DNA of 22,189 bases. Source: a virus. Positions 14,979-21,628 of the stretch are shown here, one piece after another (the first letter of the stretch is position 1; every line of letters starts with the position of its first letter). Under the pieces are notes generated by a model. The model worked only from the letters and a program-made list of their open reading frames with translations. It was not told the origin of the DNA and searched no databases. Made by a program: the position numbers and the translations under genes. Where the stretch lies: the IMG/VR virus record IMGVR_UViG_3300020207_002067, positions 1-22,189 of that record, one strand, 5' to 3'.

Positions 14979-15137
14979 ATGAGAGGTAAATTTGCAATTC
15001 GAACGCGCCGTGAAGGTGCATTGGCTCGTCTCAAAGAGTCTAAGTTCTTTGAGAAAAATGGTCGCACTCAAGAAGCGTGGCAGAAGCGAAAAGATAAAGA
15101 AATTGAAATCTTAGAAAAGAGGATTTCTCTAGTTTAG
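14979..15137 (+). CDS. Small basic protein under the structured leader
   Basis: A 52-residue, very basic, helix-prone ORF (FAIRTRREGALARLKES, then KRKDKEIEILEKRISLV) with AAGGAG (14968-14973) at good spacing before ATG 14979. It has no cysteines and no membrane segment. It is the only gene between the structured leader and the downstream hairpin, so the leader probably controls it. No family recognised. Confidence 0.75.
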   Translation: MRGKFAIRTRREGALARLKESKFFEKNGRTQEAWQKRKDKEIEILEKRISLV

Positions 15138-15202
15138 AACCCTATCACTGTTGACCTGCCCATCGACGGATGAGGGGGCATCACTGCGCTGGGGTTCTTT
15201 TT
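15136..15202 (+). terminator. Terminator-like compound hairpin before tRNA
   Basis: AGAACCC (15136-15142, including the stop codon end) pairs with GGGTTCT (15192-15198), followed by a T-rich tail that runs to the tRNA. Inside is a second hairpin, TGCC-CATC / GATG...GGCA, around the loop GACG (15165-15168) with a short bulge. The long inner region is unusual for a simple terminator. It may end the small-protein transcript, or be a processing structure ahead of the tRNA. Confidence 0.5.
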
Positions 15203-15286
15203 GGAGAGGTTGGGGAGTGGTTAAACCCATCAGACTGTAAATCTGACGCGAAAGCTTCGGTGGTTCGAATCCACCCCTCTCCACCA
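15203..15286 (+). tRNA. tRNA-Tyr (anticodon GTA)
   Basis: A complete cloverleaf can be drawn: acceptor GGAGAGG / CCTCTCC, D-arm GGG...CCC, anticodon stem TCAGA / TCTGA around loop CTGTAAA with anticodon GTA at 15237-15239, an extended variable arm containing GCGAAAGC, T-arm GGTGG-TTCGAAT-CCACC, discriminator A and an encoded CCA (15284-15286). The long variable arm is typical of bacterial tRNA-Tyr. It would read UAU and UAC. It is the only tRNA in the window. Confidence 0.96.
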
Positions 15287-15301
15287 CTTAGGTAATTTGT
15301 T

Positions 15302-15748
15302 ATGACAATGCACTTACTGAAGGGTTATTCGTCACTTAATACGAAAAAGCCCAAACCTAAATTCACAAAGACCAAAATGGCTCAACTTGAATCTGAATGG
15401 CGTTCTTACAATAAGGCCTGCCGTCAGAATCATCTACATGACTGCCAGTATAAAACTCTCGACGAATATATAGACTATGCCTACGGGAAAGTCAAACTTA
15501 AGAAGGAATTTAAAACTTATGAGACAGCGAACAAGGCGTATACGCGCAATACACCAAACTACCCTTCGGCAGACTGCACGACGTCGAGAAGCAATGCGTC
15601 TCAATCAACAACAAACCCAACGCCCCGAAGAGAGCCGCAAAAATACACAGGCACTCTAGTGAAAGGCATTTCGACTCTTCATAAGTCGAATGCCGTTCCT
15701 ATCATTGACGAACAAGAAGCAAAAGATCATGCCGCAATGAGGCGTTAA
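15302..15748 (+). CDS. Conserved T4-like phage protein of unknown function
   Basis: A 148-residue protein. The N-terminal block (HLLKGYSSLNTKKPKPKFTK), the DEYIDYAYGKVKLKKEFK segment and the C-terminal block (LVKGISTLHKSNAVPIIDE) strike me as shared with hypothetical proteins of marine T4-like phages, from memory. The middle (about residues 80-115) is low complexity, rich in S, T, N and P. ATG 15302 is given; ATG 15308 is equally possible. It starts 15 bases after the tRNA. Basic and soluble; no enzymatic motif seen. Confidence 0.75.
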   Translation: MTMHLLKGYSSLNTKKPKPKFTKTKMAQLESEWRSYNKACRQNHLHDCQYKTLDEYIDYAYGKVKLKKEFKTYETANKAYTRNTPNYPSADCTTSRSNASQSTTNPTPRREPQKYTGTLVKGISTLHKSNAVPIIDEQEAKDHAAMRR

Positions 15749-15765
15749 GTCAAGAGGAACTTGTC

Positions 15766-16719
15766 TTGAAATACTTAACACTCTTAACAGCGATTTCTAT
15801 CGCAACGGTTGCAGCTTATTTCTCTATTGTAGGCCTTGCAACAATTTTCTCCGGCGCATTCCTGTCGGTTGTAATCATGGCTGGTATTCTAGAGGTTGGT
15901 AAACTCGTATCTGCTGCCTGGTTACATTACGAATGGGATCGTGTCAATTATCTCGTCCGTACTTATTTTAGCTTTACTATTTTCGTACTCATGTTCATTA
16001 CGAGCATGGGTATTTTTGGTTATTTGTCAAAAGCTCACATTGAGCAATCCGTGAAGGTTGGAGGTAATAATGAATTACAAATCACTAACTTGGAGCGACA
16101 GATTGGAAGGCAGCAATCAATCATTACTGATGCAGAAACGGTACTCTCGCAATTGGATTCGCAAGTCGCCACCCTCATCGAATACGACAGGATTCGTGGT
16201 CCTTCAGGTTCGATTGCAGTTCGCCAAAGTCAATCGGAAGAGAGGAGTCTTCTCAACCAAACGATTGATGATGCGTACGTTCGCATTGATGGACTCCAAG
16301 AAAGTCTCACGCCGCTCAAGCAAGAGCAACTGGCTCTCGAAGTCGAGGTTGGTCCTTTAAAATACATTGCTGAGTTAGTCTACGGAGATGAAGCTCGAAC
16401 ATATTTTGATGAAGCTGTACGTGGTGTTATCATTCTTATCATTTTTGTATTTGATCCACTTGCAATCATGCTTCTTATCGTATCGACAGGTATGTTTAAA
16501 CGAGATCGTGAACAAATGAATCCACTCGTAGATGAAGAACAAATTATGCGAATGGATGCAAAAGAAGAACCCATCGATTGGGACCGAGCACCACCCAGAC
16601 CGAAGAAGTCAGAACCAATGAAACGGTGGTTCGACGAATCGTCAACTAAAGAAGACTCCAATAATAATGAAAAGAAAAAGCGAGGACTAACTACTGTACT
16701 AAAACGAAGACCTATTTGA
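15766..16719 (+). CDS. Multi-pass membrane protein with periplasmic-type coiled coil
   Basis: A 317-residue protein with three hydrophobic helices near the N-terminus (about residues 4-27, 31-50, 66-88), a long coiled-coil region (about 100-200), one more helix (about 219-243) and a charged, proline-containing C-terminal tail. The start is TTG 15766, supported by AAGAGGA 7 bases upstream; no ATG fits. The helix-coil-helix layout resembles conserved membrane proteins of marine T4-like phages, whose function is unknown. The neighbouring cell wall hydrolase, starting 1 base after the stop, raises a role in envelope disruption or lysis timing, which is inference. Confidence 0.78.
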   Translation: MKYLTLLTAISIATVAAYFSIVGLATIFSGAFLSVVIMAGILEVGKLVSAAWLHYEWDRVNYLVRTYFSFTIFVLMFITSMGIFGYLSKAHIEQSVKVGGNNELQITNLERQIGRQQSIITDAETVLSQLDSQVATLIEYDRIRGPSGSIAVRQSQSEERSLLNQTIDDAYVRIDGLQESLTPLKQEQLALEVEVGPLKYIAELVYGDEARTYFDEAVRGVIILIIFVFDPLAIMLLIVSTGMFKRDREQMNPLVDEEQIMRMDAKEEPIDWDRAPPRPKKSEPMKRWFDESSTKEDSNNNEKKKRGLTTVLKRRPI

Positions 16720-16720
16720 T

Positions 16721-17224
16721 ATGAAATACTTGATCTCTTTTATTTTAGCAGCGACGGCGTATCTAGCATTCGCCGATAACTCACTCAATCTGACGGAAGA
16801 AGAATATTGTCTTGCGCTCAATATCTACCACGAGGCCCGATCAGAAAATCTGGCTGGAATGTATGCTGTATCAGATGTTGTGTTGAATAGGGTTGATGAT
16901 AATAGATACCCGAACACGGTTTGCGATGTAGTATATCAAGCTGTTTATTCAAAGTGGTGGTTAGAAGAAAGAGGCAGGAAAGTGCCGATACGAAATAGGT
17001 GCCAATTCAGTTGGTATTGTGACGGTAAATCAGATGATCCTGCTGATGAAGATGCCTGGTATCAGTCTCAGTTAGTGGCTTCTCATATTTTGAATAAAAA
17101 CATTTATCGGGGGATTACCGAAGGGGCAACACATTATCATGCCACTTACGTTGATCCATCTTGGAGACATAGGTTTGCTTCTACTGGAAGAATAGGGTCG
17201 CATATTTTCTATCGGGCAGATTGA
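16721..17224 (+). CDS. Exported SleB-type cell wall hydrolase
   Basis: A 167-residue protein with an N-terminal signal peptide (about residues 1-18, ending AYLAFA) and a Hydrolase_2/SleB domain: LALNIYHEARSE (candidate catalytic E38), AVSDVVLNRV, CQFSWYCDGK, GATHYHATYVDPSW and SHIFYRAD. SleB domains cleave peptidoglycan glycan strands. With its own export signal it could reach the periplasm without a classical holin, so it is a plausible endolysin. It begins 1 base after the membrane protein gene. Confidence 0.92.
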   Translation: MKYLISFILAATAYLAFADNSLNLTEEEYCLALNIYHEARSENLAGMYAVSDVVLNRVDDNRYPNTVCDVVYQAVYSKWWLEERGRKVPIRNRCQFSWYCDGKSDDPADEDAWYQSQLVASHILNKNIYRGITEGATHYHATYVDPSWRHRFASTGRIGSHIFYRAD

Positions 17225-17257
17225 TAAATATCTCTATTGTAATGATGGAGAAAAATG

Positions 17258-17821
17258 ATGGTAATAGCTGGTGTGGACTACAGCCTAACAAGTCCGGCAA
17301 TATGCGTACACCATGGTGATGAATGGAAATATGAAAACTGTCAATTCCACTTCTTCAGAAAGAAAAAGCAAACCGATGGTGGCGAATTCGTTGGATATGA
17401 CTACCCAGAATGGGTCAATGATCAAGACAGATACGAAAAACTCTCAGCCTGGTCACTCGACGTTATGTTCTTTAATGACGTATCGAAGGCATATATTGAG
17501 GGATATGCATTTGGCGCTGTTGGGCGTGTATTTAATATAGCTGAGAATGGTGGTTACCTAAAACAGCGATTATGGTTATGTGGTATTCCATTTGAGGTTC
17601 CTGCCCCAACCGTAATCAAGAAATTCGGCAGTGGTAAAGGTAATGCCAGTAAAGAATTGATGTATGAATCATTTATTGCTGAAACAGGGGTTGACATTCG
17701 AGCTAGACTTGATATAATATCAACTAAAAATTGGAACCCCATCAGTGACATCATTGATGCTTATTACATAGCTAAATACGGCTTTTTTGAGGAAAAAACA
17801 GATAATGATACTAATCTTTAA
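17258..17821 (+). CDS. RuvC-like Holliday junction resolvase/nuclease
   Basis: A 187-residue protein with an RNase H-like fold signature: a first strand with an acidic residue (VIAGVDYSL, D7), a second acidic strand (AYIEGYAFGA, E81) and the C-terminal acidic pair in SDIIDAYYIAKYG (D164, D167). The middle GYLKQRLW and TVIKKFGSGKGNASKELM agree with RuvC-like phage nucleases. It would resolve branched DNA in recombination or packaging. ATG 17258 is chosen, as GGAG lies 7 bases upstream; ATG 17255 is also possible. It overlaps the dNMP kinase gene by 17 bases and contains an internal promoter. Confidence 0.85.
   Translation: MVIAGVDYSLTSPAICVHHGDEWKYENCQFHFFRKKKQTDGGEFVGYDYPEWVNDQDRYEKLSAWSLDVMFFNDVSKAYIEGYAFGAVGRVFNIAENGGYLKQRLWLCGIPFEVPAPTVIKKFGSGKGNASKELMYESFIAETGVDIRARLDIISTKNWNPISDIIDAYYIAKYGFFEEKTDNDTNL
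17691..17718 (+). promoter_or_regulatory. Intragenic sigma70-like promoter
   Basis: TTGACA (17691-17696), a 16-base spacer and TATAAT (17713-17718) lie inside the 3' part of the resolvase gene, about 85 bases before the kinase start. Both boxes are perfect matches. It would allow separate expression of the kinase and what follows. Confidence 0.6.
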
Positions 17822-18491
17822 TGGACCACCTGGCACTGGTAAAGATGAAGCGGCAAATTTCTTCTGCGATAGATTCGATTTCGAACATTTAAGTTTTAAG
17901 AAACAGCTCTTCAAAGAGACCATCAAATATTTTGGTGTGAAAGAAGATTGGTTTATGGACGGTTATAATGACCGTACCAAAAAAGAAGTAAGAGAACTGG
18001 CTCTTAAAAATCATTCTCGTCGAACAGCAATGATTCATACCTCCGAAGAAATAATTAAACCCACAAAGGGCAAAGATTATTTCGGTAAGATGGTAGCAGA
18101 AGAGATCGACACGAATCGCAACTATGTAATCAGTGATGGTGGATTTGTAGAAGAGCTACAACCCATCATCGATAAGGTCGGTGCAGAAAATATGGCAATT
18201 GTTCAGCTGACCAGACAGGGTTGCAGTTTTCAGAATGATTCTCGTAGATACTTTAATGGCAAATTCTTCGGTGAGACCAACGAGATTGTCATTAATTATG
18301 AAACTGAAATCGAAGATGATTTCGTCCTAGAAATGCCTGCATCAATTTTGACCTATCGTATACATAATAATGGGACAATAAGAGACTTCTTTCAAAGCCT
18401 CATTAGTATTGAGTACAGACTTAACTGGGTTGATAGGTTGAATAAGGCACTTATTAATCACCCCATACGTGGAGAAAAGGTAACATTATGA
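17805..18491 (+). CDS. P-loop kinase, probable deoxynucleoside monophosphate kinase
   Basis: A 228-residue protein with a P-loop at the N-terminus, FNGPPGTGKDEAA (K13, D14), like T4 gp1 dNMP kinase (about 241 aa, start IFLSGVKRSGKDTTA). YVISDGGFVEEL fits a Walker-B/acceptor region, and IVQLTRQGC fits the strand before the lid, as in T4 gp1 HVVRPG. Such kinases phosphorylate dNMPs to dNDPs, which suits the RNR and thyX genes. ATG 17805 is preferred over TTG 17787. Substrate specificity is inferred, since other small P-loop kinases share these motifs. Confidence 0.75.
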   Translation: MILIFNGPPGTGKDEAANFFCDRFDFEHLSFKKQLFKETIKYFGVKEDWFMDGYNDRTKKEVRELALKNHSRRTAMIHTSEEIIKPTKGKDYFGKMVAEEIDTNRNYVISDGGFVEELQPIIDKVGAENMAIVQLTRQGCSFQNDSRRYFNGKFFGETNEIVINYETEIEDDFVLEMPASILTYRIHNNGTIRDFFQSLISIEYRLNWVDRLNKALINHPIRGEKVTL

Positions 18492-18748
18492 ATTATGATG
18501 ATTTGAAAGGAACACTGCTTGAAAATGTTTGTATCGTTGATTTCACCAAAGTAAATGGTGAGAACCGATTGATGAAATGTACCCTTAAGCCAGATCAAAT
18601 CCCCGAAACGACTACTACAGCAACCACTACTGGAGGTTTTTCTCCGGCACCGGTGAATGAGAGCGTCATGGCTGTTTGGGATTTGGAAGCAAATGGCTGG
18701 AGGTCTTTTCGAGTAGAGAATATGAATTCGATTAAAATTGTGGAGTAA
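18488..18748 (+). CDS. DUF2693-family (SH3-like fold) protein
   Basis: An 86-residue protein with the pattern VDFTKVNGENRLMKCTLKP, a threonine-rich linker (PETTTTATTTGGF, about 38-50), and AVWDLEANGWRSFRVENM. The last block is the hallmark of DUF2693 in phages, predicted to form a small SH3-like barrel. Function unknown. The ATG overlaps the kinase stop by 4 bases (ATGA) and the next gene follows 3 bases after the stop. Confidence 0.85.
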   Translation: MNYDDLKGTLLENVCIVDFTKVNGENRLMKCTLKPDQIPETTTTATTTGGFSPAPVNESVMAVWDLEANGWRSFRVENMNSIKIVE

Positions 18749-18751
18749 AAT

Positions 18752-19723
18752 ATGAGCGTTGTATACAAAGGTGAAGTGATTAACACCGAACTTTCTAAAA
18801 ATTCTAACGGTGGTACCGAAATGATGAGACAGCGTCTCGTCGATAATGTCAATCCTGACTATCTAGGTAAGGTTGCCATTCACCTTTCACGCACCCGAGA
18901 AATGTATGATGATGTACCTAATATTTTATGGTGCCATGATCTTGCAGAAGACCCAGAAAACCGTGTATTGGTCGACGGTGGTTGGCAAAAATTTGACCGA
19001 CTGATTTTCGTATCTGCTTGGCAACGAGACCAATATATCATTCGATATGGTATCCCATATTCTCGCTGTGTGGTGATTCACAACGCCGTAGAAAAGGAAT
19101 ATGCTCCTCGTGAGAAAGATCAGGAGACGATTCGCTTCGTTTATCATACAACACCCCATAGAGGTCTAGAGCTTCTCGTACCCGTATTCGAAGCGTTGGC
19201 TAAAGAATTCACCAACATACACCTAGATGTATATTCGTCATTTGGTATTTACGGTTGGGAATCTCGTGACGAACCCTACAGGGAACTATTTGATAAGATC
19301 GAATCTCACCCACAGATGACCTATCACGGTGCGGTAGACAACGCCACAGTCTTGGAGGCACTTGATAAGGCACATATCTTCTTATATCCTAATATTTGGA
19401 AAGAGACCTCTTGCATTGCGTTGATTGAAGCAATTAAGAGTCAGGTAATTTGTATCCACCCGAATTATGGTGCTCTAGCAGAGACCTGTGCTAATGCAAC
19501 AATCACTTATGATTTCAAAGAAAATAATAACGAGCATGCGAACTATGCTTATTCTGTAGCAAAGCAATTGGTACAGGTCATGAACAATGACGAGAATTAC
19601 TTCACGAGATTTACCTATTCAGATAGGTTTAATCTTGCCCGTAACAGCATCGCCTCTTTTAAGACAATTTGGGATGCAACACTAGCAAATGTAATTGCTG
19701 AATACGAGAAAAATGTCGGATAA
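18752..19723 (+). CDS. Glycosyltransferase family 4-like protein
   Basis: A 323-residue GT-B type glycosyltransferase. The N-terminal half has NGGTEMMRQRLV and PNILWCHDLAED; the middle has FDRLIFVSAWQRDQY and VIHNAVEKEY; the C-terminal donor-binding half has FVYHTTPHRGLELL and ETSCIALIEAIKSQVICIHPNYGALAET, with the GT4 E-x7-E-like arrangement. It transfers a sugar from a nucleotide-sugar donor, acceptor unknown. With the GT17-like gene and the FkbM methyltransferase it suggests that the phage modifies a glycan or DNA base. No signal peptide is present, so it acts in the cytoplasm. Confidence 0.88.
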   Translation: MSVVYKGEVINTELSKNSNGGTEMMRQRLVDNVNPDYLGKVAIHLSRTREMYDDVPNILWCHDLAEDPENRVLVDGGWQKFDRLIFVSAWQRDQYIIRYGIPYSRCVVIHNAVEKEYAPREKDQETIRFVYHTTPHRGLELLVPVFEALAKEFTNIHLDVYSSFGIYGWESRDEPYRELFDKIESHPQMTYHGAVDNATVLEALDKAHIFLYPNIWKETSCIALIEAIKSQVICIHPNYGALAETCANATITYDFKENNNEHANYAYSVAKQLVQVMNNDENYFTRFTYSDRFNLARNSIASFKTIWDATLANVIAEYEKNVG

Positions 19724-20060
19724 AAATGTAATTCCATTCCCCAAGATTAAGCTTGATGCTCCACCCCAATCGGCTGAAGAGGTTCAAGCTCAGATCAGAC
19801 AATACAAAGAAAGTTATGCTACCGAAGTGGCAGATATTCTTTGGCAAAGTGTAATCAATGAGTTGGGTCGAGCAGGATGTGACTTTGAAAAAGATATGGA
19901 TGCCTTTTACCCTTCCATGATCCTCATTTTAGAATCTATTCGATCGCTGCATTTACAGGCAAGTGGGATTGAACATCCACTTCAAACATTTGCAACTGAA
20001 AATATTACCGTCGAAGAAATCACAGAAAAAATGGTTGACATTGATGACGAAATAGATTAA
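19713..20060 (+). CDS. Acidic protein of unknown function
   Basis: A 115-residue acidic helical protein. The N-terminus NVIPFPKIKLDAPPQSAEEV resembles short leader segments of T4-like phage hypothetical proteins, followed by helices containing YATEVADILWQSVINELGRAG and a C-terminal acidic tail. ATG 19713 overlaps the glycosyltransferase stop by 11 bases. The 3' end contains a promoter for the RNase H gene. No known family named. Confidence 0.7.
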   Translation: MSDKNVIPFPKIKLDAPPQSAEEVQAQIRQYKESYATEVADILWQSVINELGRAGCDFEKDMDAFYPSMILILESIRSLHLQASGIEHPLQTFATENITVEEITEKMVDIDDEID

Positions 20061-20063
20061 AAT
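20035..20063 (+). promoter_or_regulatory. Intragenic sigma70 promoter
   Basis: TTGACA (20035-20040), 17-base spacer, TAAAAT (20058-20063). The -35 box lies in the last codons of the preceding gene and the -10 overlaps its stop. The RNase H start at 20096 follows 33 bases downstream. Confidence 0.75.
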
Positions 20064-20095
20064 AAGAGATTCAAATTAAACTATGGTATTAAATT

Positions 20096-20953
20096 ATGGC
20101 TATTCTTGTAGACTACAATCAGGTGATGCTAGCCTCTCTATTTGCTAGTATTGGTAATCACCACAACATCGACCTCGATGAAAATCTCATTCGACACATG
20201 TTTCTTAATTCTTTGCGAATGAATCGTAAGAAGTTCTCAGAGGAATATGGCGAGATCATTATCTGCGCGGACAATAAGAATGTCTGGCGTCGAGATTATT
20301 TTCCCTATTACAAGGCAAATCGTAGAAAGAACCGAGATGAGTCCGACCTAGATTGGAACGCTCTTTTCGAATGTCTTCATAAGATCAAGGCAGAACTAGA
20401 CGAGTTCTTTCCCTATAAAGTCATTGATATTGAACGATGTGAGGCTGATGATATCATTGGTACCATCATTCACGAAGAAGGTACCGAACTCAATACTGGT
20501 TCAGAAAAGTTTCTTATTCTATCTGGTGACAAAGACTATATCCAGCTTCAGAGATATGCAAATGTCGACCAATACAACCCAGTAATGAAAAAGTGGGTGA
20601 GACATGATAATCCAGATAAATATCTTAGTGAACACGTTCTGAAGGGTGATGCCGGTGACGGTGTTCCGAATGTGTTGATGAATGATAACTGTTTGGTTGT
20701 CGGTGATAGGCAAAGACCTATGACTAAGAAAAAACTGGCTGATTATTCGAACCCAGATAATATGCCGGAAGAAGTATTGAGGAATTATGAGCGCAATCGA
20801 TTGATGATTGATCTCGGTCAAATCCCTCAAGAGTACAAAGATCAAATTATAGATGAATACCGTAAAGATAAAAATGTCGGTAGAGAACAATTATTTAATT
20901 ATTTTATTAAACAGAAATTGAAGAATCTACTCACAGATATACAGGACTTTTAA
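20096..20953 (+). CDS. rnh: RNase H / 5' nuclease, T4 Rnh-like
   Basis: A 285-residue protein close to T4 RNase H (305 aa). Shared features include the N-terminal VDYNQ, RHMFLNSLRMNRKK, CADNKNVWRRDYFPYYKANR, DIERCEADDIIGT (acidic cluster), ILSGDKDYIQLQRY (catalytic aspartates), and HVLKGDAGDGVPN for the helix-hairpin-helix region. It removes RNA primers and flap DNA from Okazaki fragments. A promoter lies at its start. With the primase and ligase it completes the lagging-strand set. Confidence 0.95.
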   Translation: MAILVDYNQVMLASLFASIGNHHNIDLDENLIRHMFLNSLRMNRKKFSEEYGEIIICADNKNVWRRDYFPYYKANRRKNRDESDLDWNALFECLHKIKAELDEFFPYKVIDIERCEADDIIGTIIHEEGTELNTGSEKFLILSGDKDYIQLQRYANVDQYNPVMKKWVRHDNPDKYLSEHVLKGDAGDGVPNVLMNDNCLVVGDRQRPMTKKKLADYSNPDNMPEEVLRNYERNRLMIDLGQIPQEYKDQIIDEYRKDKNVGREQLFNYFIKQKLKNLLTDIQDF

Positions 20954-20955
20954 TT

Positions 20956-21396
20956 ATGGCTGTACGATTATCAATCTCAGAAATCCTAAACAAGGTTTCG
21001 GAGATAAAAACAAAGAGTGAAAAGATCAAATGGCTACAGTCGTATGATTGTATACCACTACGCTCAATTTTGCGACTAACGTATGACAAAGAAAACGTTA
21101 AATTTTTGCTCCCTGATTCACCCCCTCCGTGGAAGAAAAATAATATGGAGGAAGGTACAGAGGGTTTGCTGTACAAAGAAACAAGACGACTTCGCATTTT
21201 TGTGAAGGGTGGTGGCTATGATGATTTGAATCAGGTAAAACGAGAATCACTATTCATCAGTCTTTTGGAAGATCTCAATGACGACGATGCAGATCTTTTG
21301 GCAAACCACGTTATATCTCAGAAACCGATTAAAGGGTTAACCGAAAAGACTCTGGTAGAGGCTTTTCCTGATATTTACAGGAGCAAGATAGGATAA
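20956..21396 (+). CDS. DUF6433-family T4-like phage protein
   Basis: A 146-residue protein beginning 2 bases after RNase H. Its pattern (SEKIKWLQSYDCIPLRSILRLTYD, KFLLPDSPPPWKKN, LRIFVKGGG, KRESLFISLLEDLNDDDADLL and GLTEKTLVEAFP) fits the conserved phage proteins I know as DUF6433, found next to replication genes in T4-like phages. The function is unknown to me. Soluble, no signal or membrane segment. Confidence 0.78.
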   Translation: MAVRLSISEILNKVSEIKTKSEKIKWLQSYDCIPLRSILRLTYDKENVKFLLPDSPPPWKKNNMEEGTEGLLYKETRRLRIFVKGGGYDDLNQVKRESLFISLLEDLNDDDADLLANHVISQKPIKGLTEKTLVEAFPDIYRSKIG

Positions 21397-21400
21397 TAAA

Positions 21401-21565
21401 ATGGCTAAGCGGTTCAAAAACTTCCGTGAAGGATACGACAATGAATGGGGTGATCAGCACGAAGATCGCCGTCGTGAAAAGCGTAAGAATCACGATAAGA
21501 AAATGAAACGTCGAAGACGCAGAGACGAGAAAGTTTTCAATTTTAAAGAATTTAATGACCAATAA
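21401..21565 (+). CDS. Small arginine/lysine-rich protein
   Basis: A 54-residue very basic protein (RRREKRKN, KKMKRRRRRDEK) starting 4 bases after the DUF6433 gene with GGA before the ATG. Extreme basic character suggests nucleic acid binding. Short basic proteins of this type are frequent in T4-like genomes. It ends before the promoter at 21569. Confidence 0.7.
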   Translation: MAKRFKNFREGYDNEWGDQHEDRRREKRKNHDKKMKRRRRRDEKVFNFKEFNDQ

Positions 21566-21568
21566 GTG

Positions 21569-21597
21569 TTGACAACTGCTCATTTCTGTATTATAAT
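21569..21597 (+). promoter_or_regulatory. Consensus sigma70 promoter
   Basis: TTGACA (21569-21574), 17-base spacer, TATAAT (21592-21597). It shares TGTATTATAATT with the promoters at 583 and 14848 and stands 32 bases before the HAD gene start. Confidence 0.9.
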
Positions 21598-21628
21598 TAC
21601 AGAGTTAAATTGATTTTTTGGAGATGTT

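Noticed and set aside
15152-15200. Near TTGACC motif within the compound hairpin
   Set aside because: No -10 box downstream; the region is better read as RNA structure.
15477-15659. Arg-rich open frame overlapping the gene at 15302
   Set aside because: It is an alternative frame of a conserved protein and has no ribosome binding site.
17223-17231. TGATAAATA resembling a T4 late promoter
   Set aside because: Single short AT-rich match with no supporting pattern elsewhere in the window.
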